In this document: piece after piece, positions 1 through 10,868 of the stretch | Position numbering within the stretch: the stretch's first letter is position 1 | Layout of the letters: each line of letters opens with the position of its first letter | From: Leucothrix pacifica | GTDB lineage: Bacteria; Pseudomonadota; Gammaproteobacteria; Thiotrichales; Thiotrichaceae | Length of the DNA stretch: 64,000 nucleotides | NCBI RefSeq assembly: GCF_003172875.1 | Contig: NZ_QGKM01000008.1 | Coordinates: 1 to 64,000, forward strand | Direction of reading: 5' to 3' | Position numbers and translations under genes: made by a program | The notes under the pieces: generated by a model | What the model saw: the letters and a program-made list of their open reading frames with translations, nothing else | Databases searched by the model: none | What the model was told of the DNA's origin: nothing

Positions 1-736
1 AACTATCCTGACATAGGGGGGCGAGTAGCGCGTGTAGGTTGAGTAGGGTGTAGCGGTTGAAACTAATGTCCTCAGCAGAGTTGACCAAAAACTCGATAGC
101 ATCTTTGTGGTTTAAAATCATTTGCGCTTCAAGCGGTTTGTGGCCTGAGGCTATTTGCCCGAAGTCGATTAAGCGGCGCGAGTCGAGTAGCGAGTAAGTG
201 TTACCTTCGAGGCGGCTAGAATTCCACGACAGGTCGATCAATAAGCGATTGATGATGTGTTTTGCATAGGTTCCCGCAGGTTGAGGCGCAATTTTTTGTG
301 CCCCAATTGACTGGAGGTGTTGCCGCTCAGTGTCACTCAGGTATTGGCTGACATTCGGTCGGTAGTGATTCAAAAAGTCATAGTTGTAGCCCACCACTTT
401 GCGCTTATGTAGCGCTTGGCGTAGGTATTGCTGGCTTTTTTTTGCTTCATCAGACACGGGAAGCACTGGCTCTGACTCGTTAACCGACGATGGTTTTTCA
501 GGCATAGTGGTGTCGTAAATTTGTGTCGCAAGCACATACTTAGTTGCGCGACCTTTGCCTTGTTGGGCAATGCGTTGTTGCTGGACGAGTTTCTTGAGCT
601 GGTATTGAAGTGTGCGCAGGGGGAGTGCTTTGGGGAGTTGCGCAAGTATTTGTTGCGCAGAAAGGCTTTCCTGATTGGCTTTGAGGCAGTTCAGGATAGT
701 GTTTTCTTGGTTTGATGGGATGTTTGCGTAATTCAT
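1..736 (-). CDS. Fic family protein, N-terminal part (cut by left window edge)
   Basis: The reading frame opens with ATG at 736 and stays open to the window edge, giving about 245 residues. Residues 1-65 look like a winged-helix DNA-binding region (for example LSAQQILAQLPKALPLRTLQ). Near residue 165 is SWNSSRLEGNTYSLLD, followed by the RRLIDFG stretch. This is the conserved N-terminal signature of Fic proteins with a Fic_N-type helix region. The catalytic HPFxxGNG loop lies beyond the edge, so activity cannot be judged. Fic enzymes usually transfer AMP to protein hydroxyls. The LEGNT segment resembles part of the autoinhibitory and nucleotide-site region, but I cannot assign the inhibitory glutamate with certainty. 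The fused DNA-binding region and the repeats just upstream suggest autoregulation. Confidence 0.85.
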   Translation of the reverse strand, partial: MNYANIPSNQENTILNCLKANQESLSAQQILAQLPKALPLRTLQYQLKKLVQQQRIAQQGKGRATKYVLATQIYDTTMPEKPSSVNESEPVLPVSDEAKKSQQYLRQALHKRKVVGYNYDFLNHYRPNVSQYLSDTERQHLQSIGAQKIAPQPAGTYAKHIINRLLIDLSWNSSRLEGNTYSLLDSRRLIDFGQIASGHKPLEAQMILNHKDAIEFLVNSAEDISFNRYTLLNLHALLAPLCQDS

Positions 737-810
737 ATTGGTTTGCGTGATAATGTTTTATACGCAATTATATCGCGAATCGCGCAACTTTAAAAATAAT
801 CACGCAATAG
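723..810. promoter_or_regulatory. Cluster of TTGCG boxes at the Fic gene promoter
   Basis: Boxes matching TTGCGTR occur at 724-730 and 743-749. Inverted forms occur at 761-767 (TACGCAA) and 801-806 (CACGCAA), with a related GCGCAA at 782-787. TTGCGTGAT (743-751) and ATCACGCAA (798-806) are inverted copies of each other. The spacing and symmetry suggest binding sites for a repressor, possibly the winged-helix part of the adjacent Fic protein. Binding is inferred only from the repeats. Confidence 0.45.
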
Positions 811-3257
<2,447 letters not shown>

Positions 3258-3284
3258 TTGCTGATAGTTTGTTTAGGCTGAGAG

Positions 3285-3321
3285 AGCCCGCGTCGCGTTT
3301 TTTGTGGCGCGGGCTTTTTTA
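3285..3321 (+). terminator. Rho-independent terminator of katG
   Basis: An 8-bp GC-rich stem, AGCCCGCG (3285-3292) with CGCGGGCT (3308-3315), is followed by a run of T. It lies 28 bases after the katG stop. Confidence 0.9.
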
Positions 3322-3434
3322 TTACCTGTTGTTTCTAATATCAAGCGGCCGTTTTCAACCCAAGTAATTAGTGAGCCCCTGCTTTAATTGCTAGTTGTTG
3401 TCTTAAATTAGCAGGGATAACTCTTCTTCCTTGC

Positions 3435-6167
3435 TTACGTATTAGCCTTAATAATATCTCGCAACACCATGGGTAAGATTCCTTTGTGCTTAATCTGATC
3501 AAGCTCTGAGGAAGTATCCACACGAGAATGTAACGCTAAGGTTTCTGAAGAGCCATCAGTTCTATGGATAACCAACTCCACTTTGCCCCTAGGCTCCAAC
3601 GTGTCAATGCTATTGAGATCAAACGTTTCTGATCCATCCAAACTTAGCGAGTGCATAGTAACGCCATCAGGCAATTGCAACGGCAGTATTCCCATGCCGA
3701 CTAGATTGGATTTATGGATACGCTCAAAGCTGTCAGCGATGATAGCCCTGACACCAAGTAGCGCTGGGCCTTTGGCTGCCCAATCGCGTGAAGATCCTGT
3801 GCCGTAGAGCTTGCCACCGAATACGACACTTGGTGTGCCTTCCTTACGATAGCGAGCAGCAGCATCATAAATAGACATATTAGTGGGTTTGCCATCGGGG
3901 GAGTAATGCGTTGTTACTGCACCCGTTGTTCCCGGCAGCATAAGGTTTCTGGCTTTCACGTTACCGAAAATACTGCGTAACATGACATGGTGATTACCAC
4001 GGCGCGCGCCGAGCGAGGTTAGGTCGTCTTCGGCGACACCTTGAGAGACTAAATACTCTCCTGGCGACGAGTCGGGACGAATACGGCTAACTGGCGAAAT
4101 ATGGTCAGTGGTTGTGTTGTCATCACACATCACCAACATGCGTGCACCAGTAATGTTATCAAGTGCATCCTTTGGAGGCTCTACTGAGAAATCGTCAAAG
4201 AAGGGGATTTCTTGAATGTAGGTAGAGTCTGGGTTCCAATCGTACACGGGGCCTGTGGGTGCTTGGAGCGCGCGCCACGTGTCTGGGCCGTCTAACGAGT
4301 TTTCATAGGTGTCAATGAAAGCGTCAGGGTCCATACAAGACTGCATGGTTTGTCTAATTTCGGCATCACTCGGCCAGATGTCTGTTAAGAACACATCATT
4401 GCCTGTTGCGTCTTGCCCAAGCGGTGATTGAGTCACGTCAATATTGACATTCCCCGCCAGCGCCATTGCGACCACTAACGGTGGCGACATGAGAAAATTA
4501 GCGTCCACGTCAGGGTGTACACGACCCTCAAAGTTTCGATTACCTGACAGCACGGATGCCACCACGATATCGTGAGTTTGTAAAGCGTCTTCAATGCTTG
4601 GTGCAAGCGGGCCAGAGTTACCCACACAGGTGGTGCAACCATAACCTGCAGTATTAAAACCGAGTGAATTCAGGTGTTGCTGTAGTCCAGCTTTGGTTAA
4701 AAAGTCGGTCGCCACCGGTGAACCAGGGGCTAAGGATGTTTTTACACCATCGGGCACTTTCATACCGCGTTCATTGGCTTTCTTGGCCACTAGGCCAGCT
4801 GCGACCAGCAAGCTTGGGTTGGAGGTATTAGTACAGGAGGTAATCGCTGCGATGACAATATCGCCATCTTTTAACTTACGACCGGGCAACGGAGAGAAGC
4901 TACCATCGTCTTCCGTTTTCATCGGCGTTACTGTGGCGATTTCGGGTGTGCGATCGCCTTCAGCGGCTGCTTTTTGAAAAACATGACCAATCTGTGCTAA
5001 TGGCAGTCTGTCCTGTGGTTTTTTTGGCCCTGCAACTGAGGGTTTTACGGTAGATAAATCCAGTTTTAGCAAGTCAGTGTATTTCGGCAGTGGCTGGCCG
5101 GGTGACCATGTCATGTTTTGTGCTTTGTAAAAAGCCAATGGGAGCTCACCATCACGCCCCGTCGACTTTAGGTATTCTGCGGAAATACCATCGAAGGGGA
5201 AGAAGCCCATGGTCGCGCCATACTCGGGTGACATATTGGCGATGGTTGCACGGTCAGGTAAGGAAAGGTTCGCGCTGCCTTCGCCGATATATTCAACGAA
5301 TTTGCCCACAACACCGCCTGGGTATTTTCTTAGCATTTCGGTAATGGTCAGTACAAGATCGGTTGCCGTAACACCTTCTCTCAATTGCCCTGTCAGTTCG
5401 ACACCGACGACTTCTGGCGCGAGCATTTGCATGGGCTGTCCAAGCATGGCAGCGCCTGCTTCAATGCCTCCCACTCCCCAGCCAACTGTGCCTAGCGCAT
5501 TTGCCATTGGTGTGTGACTGTCCATGCCAATTAGTGTATCAGGCACCATTAAGTCATTAATTTCTAGGTAGCCTTGCGCCAGATACTCTAAGTTGACCTG
5601 ATGCACAATCCCCGTTTGTGGCGGAATGATGCGAATCGTCTTGAATGCCTGAGCCCCCCATTTTAAAAAGGTATAGCGTTCTTTGTTTCTGAAGGCCTCA
5701 AGTTGCCCATTTATTTTAAGTGACGCAGGGCTGCCTGTGTTATCCATCGTCACTGTGTGGTCAATGACCAGATCAGCACGTACTAATGGCTCTATAATTT
5801 TGGGATCTAATCCCATGCGCTCTATGGTCGAGCGCATGGCCGCAAAGTCGACAATGGCGGGTGTGCCACTGAGGTCGTGCATAATGACACGGCCCGCAGC
5901 AAATGGTATTTCGACTGGCTTTTTACCTTGATGTTCTGGCCATGTGCCGAGCGCGTGAACCTGTTCGGCAGTGACGCCGTTTTTCCCGACATTGCGAGCG
6001 ATACCTTCCAGTATTGGACGAAGGGAGAAAGGAATGTCGTCGAGGTTGAAACCAAATAATTCTGCCGTCACAGGCAAGCTGTGGTAACTGTGGGTTGTTC
6101 CTGAGAGTTTTTTTATAGACTGGGAAGGGTCAAAATTATTGGGATACGTCATTTTCAGAAGTGCCAT
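3435..6167 (-). CDS. acnA: Aconitate hydratase A
   Basis: Interconverts citrate and isocitrate through cis-aconitate in the TCA cycle, using a [4Fe-4S] cluster. The length of about 910 residues fits the AcnA/IRP-type family rather than AcnB. Cluster ligands are visible in ITSCTNTSNPS and GYGCTTCVGNSGPL, and the substrate region DSHTPMANALGTVGWGVGG is intact. The frame could be read from TTG at 6173, but ATG at 6167 (MALLKMTYP) or 6152 (MTYPNNFD) is more natural. None has a strong Shine-Dalgarno, so the start is uncertain by a few residues. It is divergent from a GntR-type regulator with symmetric operator-like sites between them, so local control is likely. AcnD-type enzymes of the methylcitrate cycle are the main alternative, but no prp genes are nearby. 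Confidence 0.96.
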   Translation of the reverse strand: MALLKMTYPNNFDPSQSIKKLSGTTHSYHSLPVTAELFGFNLDDIPFSLRPILEGIARNVGKNGVTAEQVHALGTWPEHQGKKPVEIPFAAGRVIMHDLSGTPAIVDFAAMRSTIERMGLDPKIIEPLVRADLVIDHTVTMDNTGSPASLKINGQLEAFRNKERYTFLKWGAQAFKTIRIIPPQTGIVHQVNLEYLAQGYLEINDLMVPDTLIGMDSHTPMANALGTVGWGVGGIEAGAAMLGQPMQMLAPEVVGVELTGQLREGVTATDLVLTITEMLRKYPGGVVGKFVEYIGEGSANLSLPDRATIANMSPEYGATMGFFPFDGISAEYLKSTGRDGELPLAFYKAQNMTWSPGQPLPKYTDLLKLDLSTVKPSVAGPKKPQDRLPLAQIGHVFQKAAAEGDRTPEIATVTPMKTEDDGSFSPLPGRKLKDGDIVIAAITSCTNTSNPSLLVAAGLVAKKANERGMKVPDGVKTSLAPGSPVATDFLTKAGLQQHLNSLGFNTAGYGCTTCVGNSGPLAPSIEDALQTHDIVVASVLSGNRNFEGRVHPDVDANFLMSPPLVVAMALAGNVNIDVTQSPLGQDATGNDVFLTDIWPSDAEIRQTMQSCMDPDAFIDTYENSLDGPDTWRALQAPTGPVYDWNPDSTYIQEIPFFDDFSVEPPKDALDNITGARMLVMCDDNTTTDHISPVSRIRPDSSPGEYLVSQGVAEDDLTSLGARRGNHHVMLRSIFGNVKARNLMLPGTTGAVTTHYSPDGKPTNMSIYDAAARYRKEGTPSVVFGGKLYGTGSSRDWAAKGPALLGVRAIIADSFERIHKSNLVGMGILPLQLPDGVTMHSLSLDGSETFDLNSIDTLEPRGKVELVIHRTDGSSETLALHSRVDTSSELDQIKHKGILPMVLRDIIKANT

Positions 6168-6224
6168 ATTCAAGGTTAAAGAGTGTTTATTTCAAATGCT
6201 TCAAATATTCTTAAACCCAATGTA

Positions 6225-6299
6225 ATTGTTGACAATTGATGTGTCAATTAACAGAATATTATCTAATACAGTGCTTTAAGCTGAGCAATTGTCAACAAT
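6225..6299. promoter_or_regulatory. Paired TTGTNNACAA operator-like sites between acnA and the GntR regulator
   Basis: The 14-mer ATTGTTGACAATTG (6225-6238) recurs exactly inverted as CAATTGTCAACAAT (6286-6299). Each contains the palindrome TTGTNNACAA (6226-6235 and 6289-6298). A further half site, TGTCAA, is at 6242-6247. FadR-subfamily GntR proteins recognise sites of the form TNGTNNNACNA, so these fit the product of the adjacent gene. Which promoter is affected cannot be told from sequence. Confidence 0.7.
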
Positions 6300-6327
6300 G
6301 TGTCGGTAGCAAGTAGCTTGGGTATCC

Positions 6328-6999
6328 ATGAAAAAGACAGAAAAACAAATGACACTTTCCTCTAAAGTCTACGAAACGGTGAAAGAAAAAATCATCAGCG
6401 GTGAGATTGCCCAAGGTAGTAAAATTACCGAGGATAGCCTTTCAAAAGAGTTTGGTATCAGTCGTGGCCCTTTGCGTGAAGCGTTGCGTCATCTGGAAAG
6501 CGACCGATTGGTTAATCGTATTCCGCATGCTGGTATTCGTGTTGTGACGCTCACAAAAGACTTAATGAAAGATGTTTACGTTATGCGTGAAGCACTGGAA
6601 GGCATGTCTGCGCGTTTGGCGGCTGAGAATATGACCGCAAAACAGGTTGGGGAGTTGTTTTCGCTGCTTGACGCTCATGAGGAAGAAATTCACAAGAAAC
6701 GGGGCAAGCTCTATTTTCAGAATGAGGGTGACTTAGACTTTCACTATAAAATCGCTGAGGCGAGTAACAATAATTGGCTTCGTGACTTGCTGAGTGGAGA
6801 ACTATATCAGTTACTACGAGTCAGCCGTCACCACACATGTCAAATCCCAAATAGACCGCACAAGGCATTGGCGGAGCATAGAAATATTGCGATGGCAATT
6901 GAAAGTCGAGACCCCGAATTGGCTGAGTTACTGATGCGTCGACATATTAGTGGCGCATGGAAGCAAGTAGAGCAGGTTGTGCTCAAACTTAAATATTAA
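6328..6999 (+). CDS. GntR-family transcriptional regulator, FadR/FCD subfamily
   Basis: A 223-residue DNA-binding regulator. The N-terminal winged helix (about residues 10-75) contains GSKITEDSLSKEFGISRGPL and then REALRHLE, the classic GntR recognition signature. The C-terminal all-helical FCD ligand-binding domain (about 85-215) contains MREALEGMSARLAA, DLDFHYKIAEAS and a late EHRNIAMAI stretch, including histidines typical of metal or carboxylate binding in this class. Translation may start at the ATG at 6328 or at a second ATG at 6349 (MTLSSKVYE). Divergence from acnA and the flanking palindromes suggest that it controls acnA and itself in response to a carboxylic acid. The effector is not known from sequence. 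Confidence 0.9.
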   Translation: MKKTEKQMTLSSKVYETVKEKIISGEIAQGSKITEDSLSKEFGISRGPLREALRHLESDRLVNRIPHAGIRVVTLTKDLMKDVYVMREALEGMSARLAAENMTAKQVGELFSLLDAHEEEIHKKRGKLYFQNEGDLDFHYKIAEASNNNWLRDLLSGELYQLLRVSRHHTCQIPNRPHKALAEHRNIAMAIESRDPELAELLMRRHISGAWKQVEQVVLKLKY

Positions 7000-7625
7000 C
7001 TCACATAAGCATTAGTCTTTTTCTCATGCCCAATACTCGTATTCGGACCATGGCCTGACACCACCACGACCTCATCATCCATCGTCCAAAGCTGGCTTTT
7101 AATCGATTCCATCAACTCCTGATGATTACCCCGTGGAAAGTCAGTACGTCCCACTGAACCAGCAAACAACACATCCCCCACAAACACAATTTTTGCCGAT
7201 TCATTGAGCAGCACAACATGTCCCGGTGTATGGCCTGGCGTGAAGCGCACTTCAAAAGTTTCCTCGCCTAGTGTCAGTGTATCGCCGTGGTTTAACCATT
7301 GTGTTGGACGAAATGCTTCATGTGGAGGGAAGCCGAACATCTGTGATTGCTGGGGTAGGGCGTCCAGCCAAAACGCATCTTCTTCCTGCGGGCCAATGAT
7401 CGGCAGCTTGTAACGCTCAGCCAGTGGCACAGTCCCGCCTACATGATCCAAATGACCGTGAGTTAGCCAAATCGCAACCGGTTTCAGTCCTTCTTTTTCG
7501 ACAACAGCGGTCAACTTGTCGATATCACCACCGGGATCGACAAAGGCACACTCTTTAGTTTTTTCGCACCAGATGACGCTACAGTTTTGCTCGAAAGGCG
7601 TGACGGGAACGGATTGGTATTTCAT
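6996..7625 (-). CDS. MBL-fold hydrolase, glyoxalase II-like (YcbL type)
   Basis: A cytoplasmic metallo-beta-lactamase-fold thioesterase-like enzyme of 209 residues from the ATG at 7625. The longer frame to 7724 adds a sequence not seen in the family, while MKYQSVPVTPFEQNCSVIWC matches how YcbL-type proteins begin, and AGGA lies upstream. Metal ligands are visible as THGHLDHVGG, the HTPGH motif in the middle, the aspartate of VGDVLFAGSVGRTDFP and the late SGHGPNTSIGHEK histidine. Related enzymes hydrolyse S-lactoylglutathione or other thioesters, but the substrate here is not proven. The stop overlaps the end of the convergent GntR regulator by 4 bases. Confidence 0.9.
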   Translation of the reverse strand: MKYQSVPVTPFEQNCSVIWCEKTKECAFVDPGGDIDKLTAVVEKEGLKPVAIWLTHGHLDHVGGTVPLAERYKLPIIGPQEEDAFWLDALPQQSQMFGFPPHEAFRPTQWLNHGDTLTLGEETFEVRFTPGHTPGHVVLLNESAKIVFVGDVLFAGSVGRTDFPRGNHQELMESIKSQLWTMDDEVVVVSGHGPNTSIGHEKKTNAYVS

Positions 7626-7831
7626 ATGCTGCTGTCCTGAGTGAAGGTATGCGTGAATACTAGGGAGCTGTTTGGTAAAAATCAATGCCCCGGTGAATGG
7701 CGCAACATTGAAGTATTGCGGCACTGTTTCGGTGGGCTTGATAAATACACCCAGAAACGTAGGTGCATACTGGCAAACTCATATAAAACCGATAAAATCC
7801 GGCACATACTATTTCAGTTCGAGACCTCCTT

Positions 7832-9955
7832 GTGACTACTAACGACACTGCAACGCTGCAAAACGATACCATCAAGCACACCACTTGTTATGAGTGTGAT
7901 GCGAACTGTGCTTTTACCGTGACTATAAATCCCGAAGGCGTCGCCACTAACGTTGAGGGTTTGCCGAATTGCCCGCGTGGTCAGCTGCAGCTGGAGCGCC
8001 AATATCATCCGGATCGTTTGTTATATCCACTAAAGCGAGTGGGGCCGCGCGGTTCTGGTGGATTTGAGCGAATTAGCTGGGATGAGGCATTGACGACGAT
8101 TGCCGAAAAACTGGAAGAAGGCAAGCAGCAACATGGTGCGCCCGCAGTGGGCTTTTTTGCAGGTTATACCAAGGAAGCGCGTCCGCAGTTACAGCGCCTT
8201 GCTCATGCCTTTGGGAGTCCTAATTACCTGACGGAGTCGGGCTGTTGTTTCTCCTCAACCATGGTCGCGGAAAAGCTGACATTTGGCTACAAAGTCAAAA
8301 CAACCTCCACGGTATCATCGCCTAAAACGCGCTGTGTACTGGTGTGGTCGACTAATGCGTCGGGGTCGATTCCGCCATTTGAAAATCATCACCTAAATGA
8401 AAAGAAGCGTGGGCGTAAAATGGTGGTGGTTGATCCACGCAGAACAGAAACAGCAGAGCTTGCAGATATCCATTTACAAATTCGTCCCGGCACGGATGGC
8501 GCATTGGCGTTAGGTTTTCATCATTTGATCTTTGAAAACGGCTGGCAGGATCAGGATTTTCTGGATGAGTGGGCCAATGGTCTGGAGGCTTTTCGTGAGT
8601 ACATTAAAGACTTCACGCCGTCACGAGTCGCTGAGATTTGTGGGATAGATGAGGCGGACTTGCGTGCTGCGGTTGAGATGTTTGCGACGGAGTTACCCTC
8701 GCAAATTGCCATGTCACCGACCTCCACGGTGCAGCATAGTAATGGTTTCCAGAACCATCGGGCGATGATCTTGTTATCGGCCTCACTGGGAATGATTGAT
8801 AAAGAGGGCGGAAATCGCTTCTTTAACGACAAGGTGTTGCCTAAGCCAATTGAAATGTTTGATGTGTGCCTGAAGGAGTTGCCGCCACGCATTGGTGATG
8901 AGGTGTTCCCGATCTGGACGAAATACTGGCCAGCTGCACAAAGCATGCTGATGCCGGATTGTATTCTGGAAGGAAAGCCACAAAAGTTGCGTACCTTATT
9001 GGCGATGGGTATTAACACCGCGATGTGGGCAAACTCCAAACGCATGGAGCGCGCGCTGGGTGAGCTGGATTTCTTTGCGGTATCGGACTTCTTTCATAAT
9101 CCGGCGACCTTGCAGGCGGATATTGTATTACCTGCGGCGACCAGCCTGGAGCGTAGTGCGCTGATTGCCTATCCCGGCTGTGCTTATCAGGGGGAAGTGA
9201 AATACCGTCGCCAAGCCTTGCCACCACGCGGTGAAGCCAAGCCTGATGCACAAATCTTTTTGGAGTTGGGCGTGAAAATGGGCATGGCAGACCAGTTCTG
9301 GAATGGTGACTTGGATGCTTCCTGGGCCGAGATGGCCGAGGGATTGCCGGATGAGGTGCGTGAGGAGGCGTATGAAAAGCCAGAGGGGGTCACGGTGTAT
9401 AGTGATGTCATCGATGAGCTGGTGGATGCCGGTTATATGGATGCGGATCGTCAATGGCGTTTGCACGGTTTTAAAACCGTCACGGGTAAGATTGAGTTTG
9501 ATTCTCAGGAGTTACGCGAGCAAGACTATGATGGTTTGCCGCTGTATAAAGAGCCAGTGGAGAGCCCTGTTTCCAGTCCGGATGTGTTTGCAGATTATCC
9601 TTTGGTACTGACCTCGGGTGGTCGTCAGAAGTACTTCACGCATTCGCAACAACACAATATTGCCAAGCTATTAGACTTTGACCCCAAGCCGCGTATTCAG
9701 ATTCACCCTACTGATGCTGCTGCTCGTGGGATTAAGCACGATGATAAGGTGGAAGTCAGCACACGTCGCGGTATGGTGACGTTTTATGCGGATGTCACCG
9801 ATGTAATGAAGCCGGGCGTGGTGCATTGTTTCCATGGCTGGAATGAGGCGAATGTGAATGATCTGACGGATGATTCGTGTCTTGATCCGATTAGTGGGTT
9901 TCCGGCGTTTAAGTCTCTATTGTGTGAGGTGAAAGTCTCTGATACTACAGCCTGA
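7832..9955 (+). CDS. Molybdopterin (bis-MGD) oxidoreductase with [4Fe-4S] cluster, substrate unknown
   Basis: A 707-residue member of the DMSO reductase/formate dehydrogenase superfamily, read from a GTG at 7832. A [4Fe-4S] site is formed by Cys19, Cys22, Cys26 and Cys47; the last cysteine comes after a shorter interval than in many formate dehydrogenases. Cys138 or Cys139 (ESGCCFSS) is a candidate molybdenum or tungsten ligand. Pterin-binding stretches include VVVDPRRTETAELADIHLQI, the IALPAATSLE-like region (IVLPAATSLERSA) and the C-terminal MopB domain with LTSGGRQKYFTHSQQHN. No Tat signal is present, so it should be cytoplasmic. No partner electron-transfer subunit or cofactor gene is adjacent. 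The reaction cannot be assigned. The convergent neighbour overlaps its 3' end by 11 bases. Confidence 0.88.
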   Translation: MTTNDTATLQNDTIKHTTCYECDANCAFTVTINPEGVATNVEGLPNCPRGQLQLERQYHPDRLLYPLKRVGPRGSGGFERISWDEALTTIAEKLEEGKQQHGAPAVGFFAGYTKEARPQLQRLAHAFGSPNYLTESGCCFSSTMVAEKLTFGYKVKTTSTVSSPKTRCVLVWSTNASGSIPPFENHHLNEKKRGRKMVVVDPRRTETAELADIHLQIRPGTDGALALGFHHLIFENGWQDQDFLDEWANGLEAFREYIKDFTPSRVAEICGIDEADLRAAVEMFATELPSQIAMSPTSTVQHSNGFQNHRAMILLSASLGMIDKEGGNRFFNDKVLPKPIEMFDVCLKELPPRIGDEVFPIWTKYWPAAQSMLMPDCILEGKPQKLRTLLAMGINTAMWANSKRMERALGELDFFAVSDFFHNPATLQADIVLPAATSLERSALIAYPGCAYQGEVKYRRQALPPRGEAKPDAQIFLELGVKMGMADQFWNGDLDASWAEMAEGLPDEVREEAYEKPEGVTVYSDVIDELVDAGYMDADRQWRLHGFKTVTGKIEFDSQELREQDYDGLPLYKEPVESPVSSPDVFADYPLVLTSGGRQKYFTHSQQHNIAKLLDFDPKPRIQIHPTDAAARGIKHDDKVEVSTRRGMVTFYADVTDVMKPGVVHCFHGWNEANVNDLTDDSCLDPISGFPAFKSLLCEVKVSDTTA

Positions 9956-10868
9956 GTGTACGTGTCATAAAAACCTCACCATATTGTTGTGCCTGATGAA
10001 TGATTTTGTCACACGTACTTTGTGAAGTATCAGGCGGTAATATCACTCCCGCACAGGTTCCGCTGTGCGTGGCAACTACCCCTAAAATATCCCAGCTTTC
10101 AGCATGTGATAGCACGTTCTTTAGCCAGTGATTATGGGTTCTTCGGGCATGAATCGCTGCGGATTTTGTAGCGCACCGGGCTATTTTAAGGTCATCTCGT
10201 TGCATAAAAGCTTCTGCTAAAGAATGATATAGCTGGTCGTAGCTTGTGATGTAGTCATCATCAAATCTGAGCGTAGAATTGTAAGCCTGAGTTGATAGCG
10301 TACCGCCCTGATCAATGCCAATGATCTGATAGTCCGGTATATACTTAAAGTCTTGTAGCAGTTTCCCACGGCGGTGATCGTAAGCCACACAACTTTCATA
10401 GTGCAGCGGGTCGTGTTGCTCGATCTTAACCAACAATTCCGAAATAGCTGTTTGTATGAGTTGAAAGTCGAATCCAGACTCAAATGCACGAATCACAGCC
10501 AATAAATCAGCAGTACTAGAACTCAAACCTTTACCGATTGGAATATTACTTTCAAAGCCTAGTTGTATTGAAAGGCCTTGCTGTAACTCCAACTTAGTGA
10601 CGAGCAGCTCAGCCAATTGTCTTGCTTTGGCACGAGGTGCATCAATCAGTGTATTTCCATGTGTCGCCTTGCAAACAAGCTTGCATTCACTCCATAAATC
10701 AATCGGCAGCGATACTAAAAAGTCCTTACCACTGGATAATCTGCCCTGCGCAATTTCACCAAAACTGGCGAACGATTTGCCGTAGGCAGTAAAAGAAGAA
10801 GTATCGCGCTTGCGAAGATCCAAAGGATACGACCTAACTTGTTTTGACGGATGATAAGGAGTCGGCAA
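9945..10868 (-). CDS. GHMP-family kinase resembling L-threonine kinase PduX
   Basis: A small-molecule kinase of about 300 residues. The GHMP ATP-binding loop is IPIGKGLSSSTADL, and the early FGEIAQG matches the GELVQG motif of PduX-type threonine kinases, which make threonine phosphate for the cobalamin nucleotide loop. The C-terminal GHMP domain contains VVATHSGTCAGVIL. No ATG is available near the start: the longest frame uses TTG at 10868, inside the TetR gene, and TTG at 10820 behind TTAGG is an alternative. Overlap with the upstream TetR gene implies one transcript. No cobalamin operon is adjacent, although a CobH-like gene lies 10 kb away, so the substrate is inferred only from motifs. 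Confidence 0.78.
   Translation of the reverse strand: MPTPYHPSKQVRSYPLDLRKRDTSSFTAYGKSFASFGEIAQGRLSSGKDFLVSLPIDLWSECKLVCKATHGNTLIDAPRAKARQLAELLVTKLELQQGLSIQLGFESNIPIGKGLSSSTADLLAVIRAFESGFDFQLIQTAISELLVKIEQHDPLHYESCVAYDHRRGKLLQDFKYIPDYQIIGIDQGGTLSTQAYNSTLRFDDDYITSYDQLYHSLAEAFMQRDDLKIARCATKSAAIHARRTHNHWLKNVLSHAESWDILGVVATHSGTCAGVILPPDTSQSTCDKIIHQAQQYGEVFMTRTLRL

Noticed and set aside
3376-3417. Imperfect inverted repeat CCCTGCT ... AGCAGGG downstream of acnA as a terminator
   Set aside because: The loop is long and no T run follows on either strand, so a terminator is not supported.
6984-7000. Frameshift or fusion between the GntR regulator and the MBL hydrolase
   Set aside because: They are convergent genes overlapping by 4 bases at their stops; both frames are complete.
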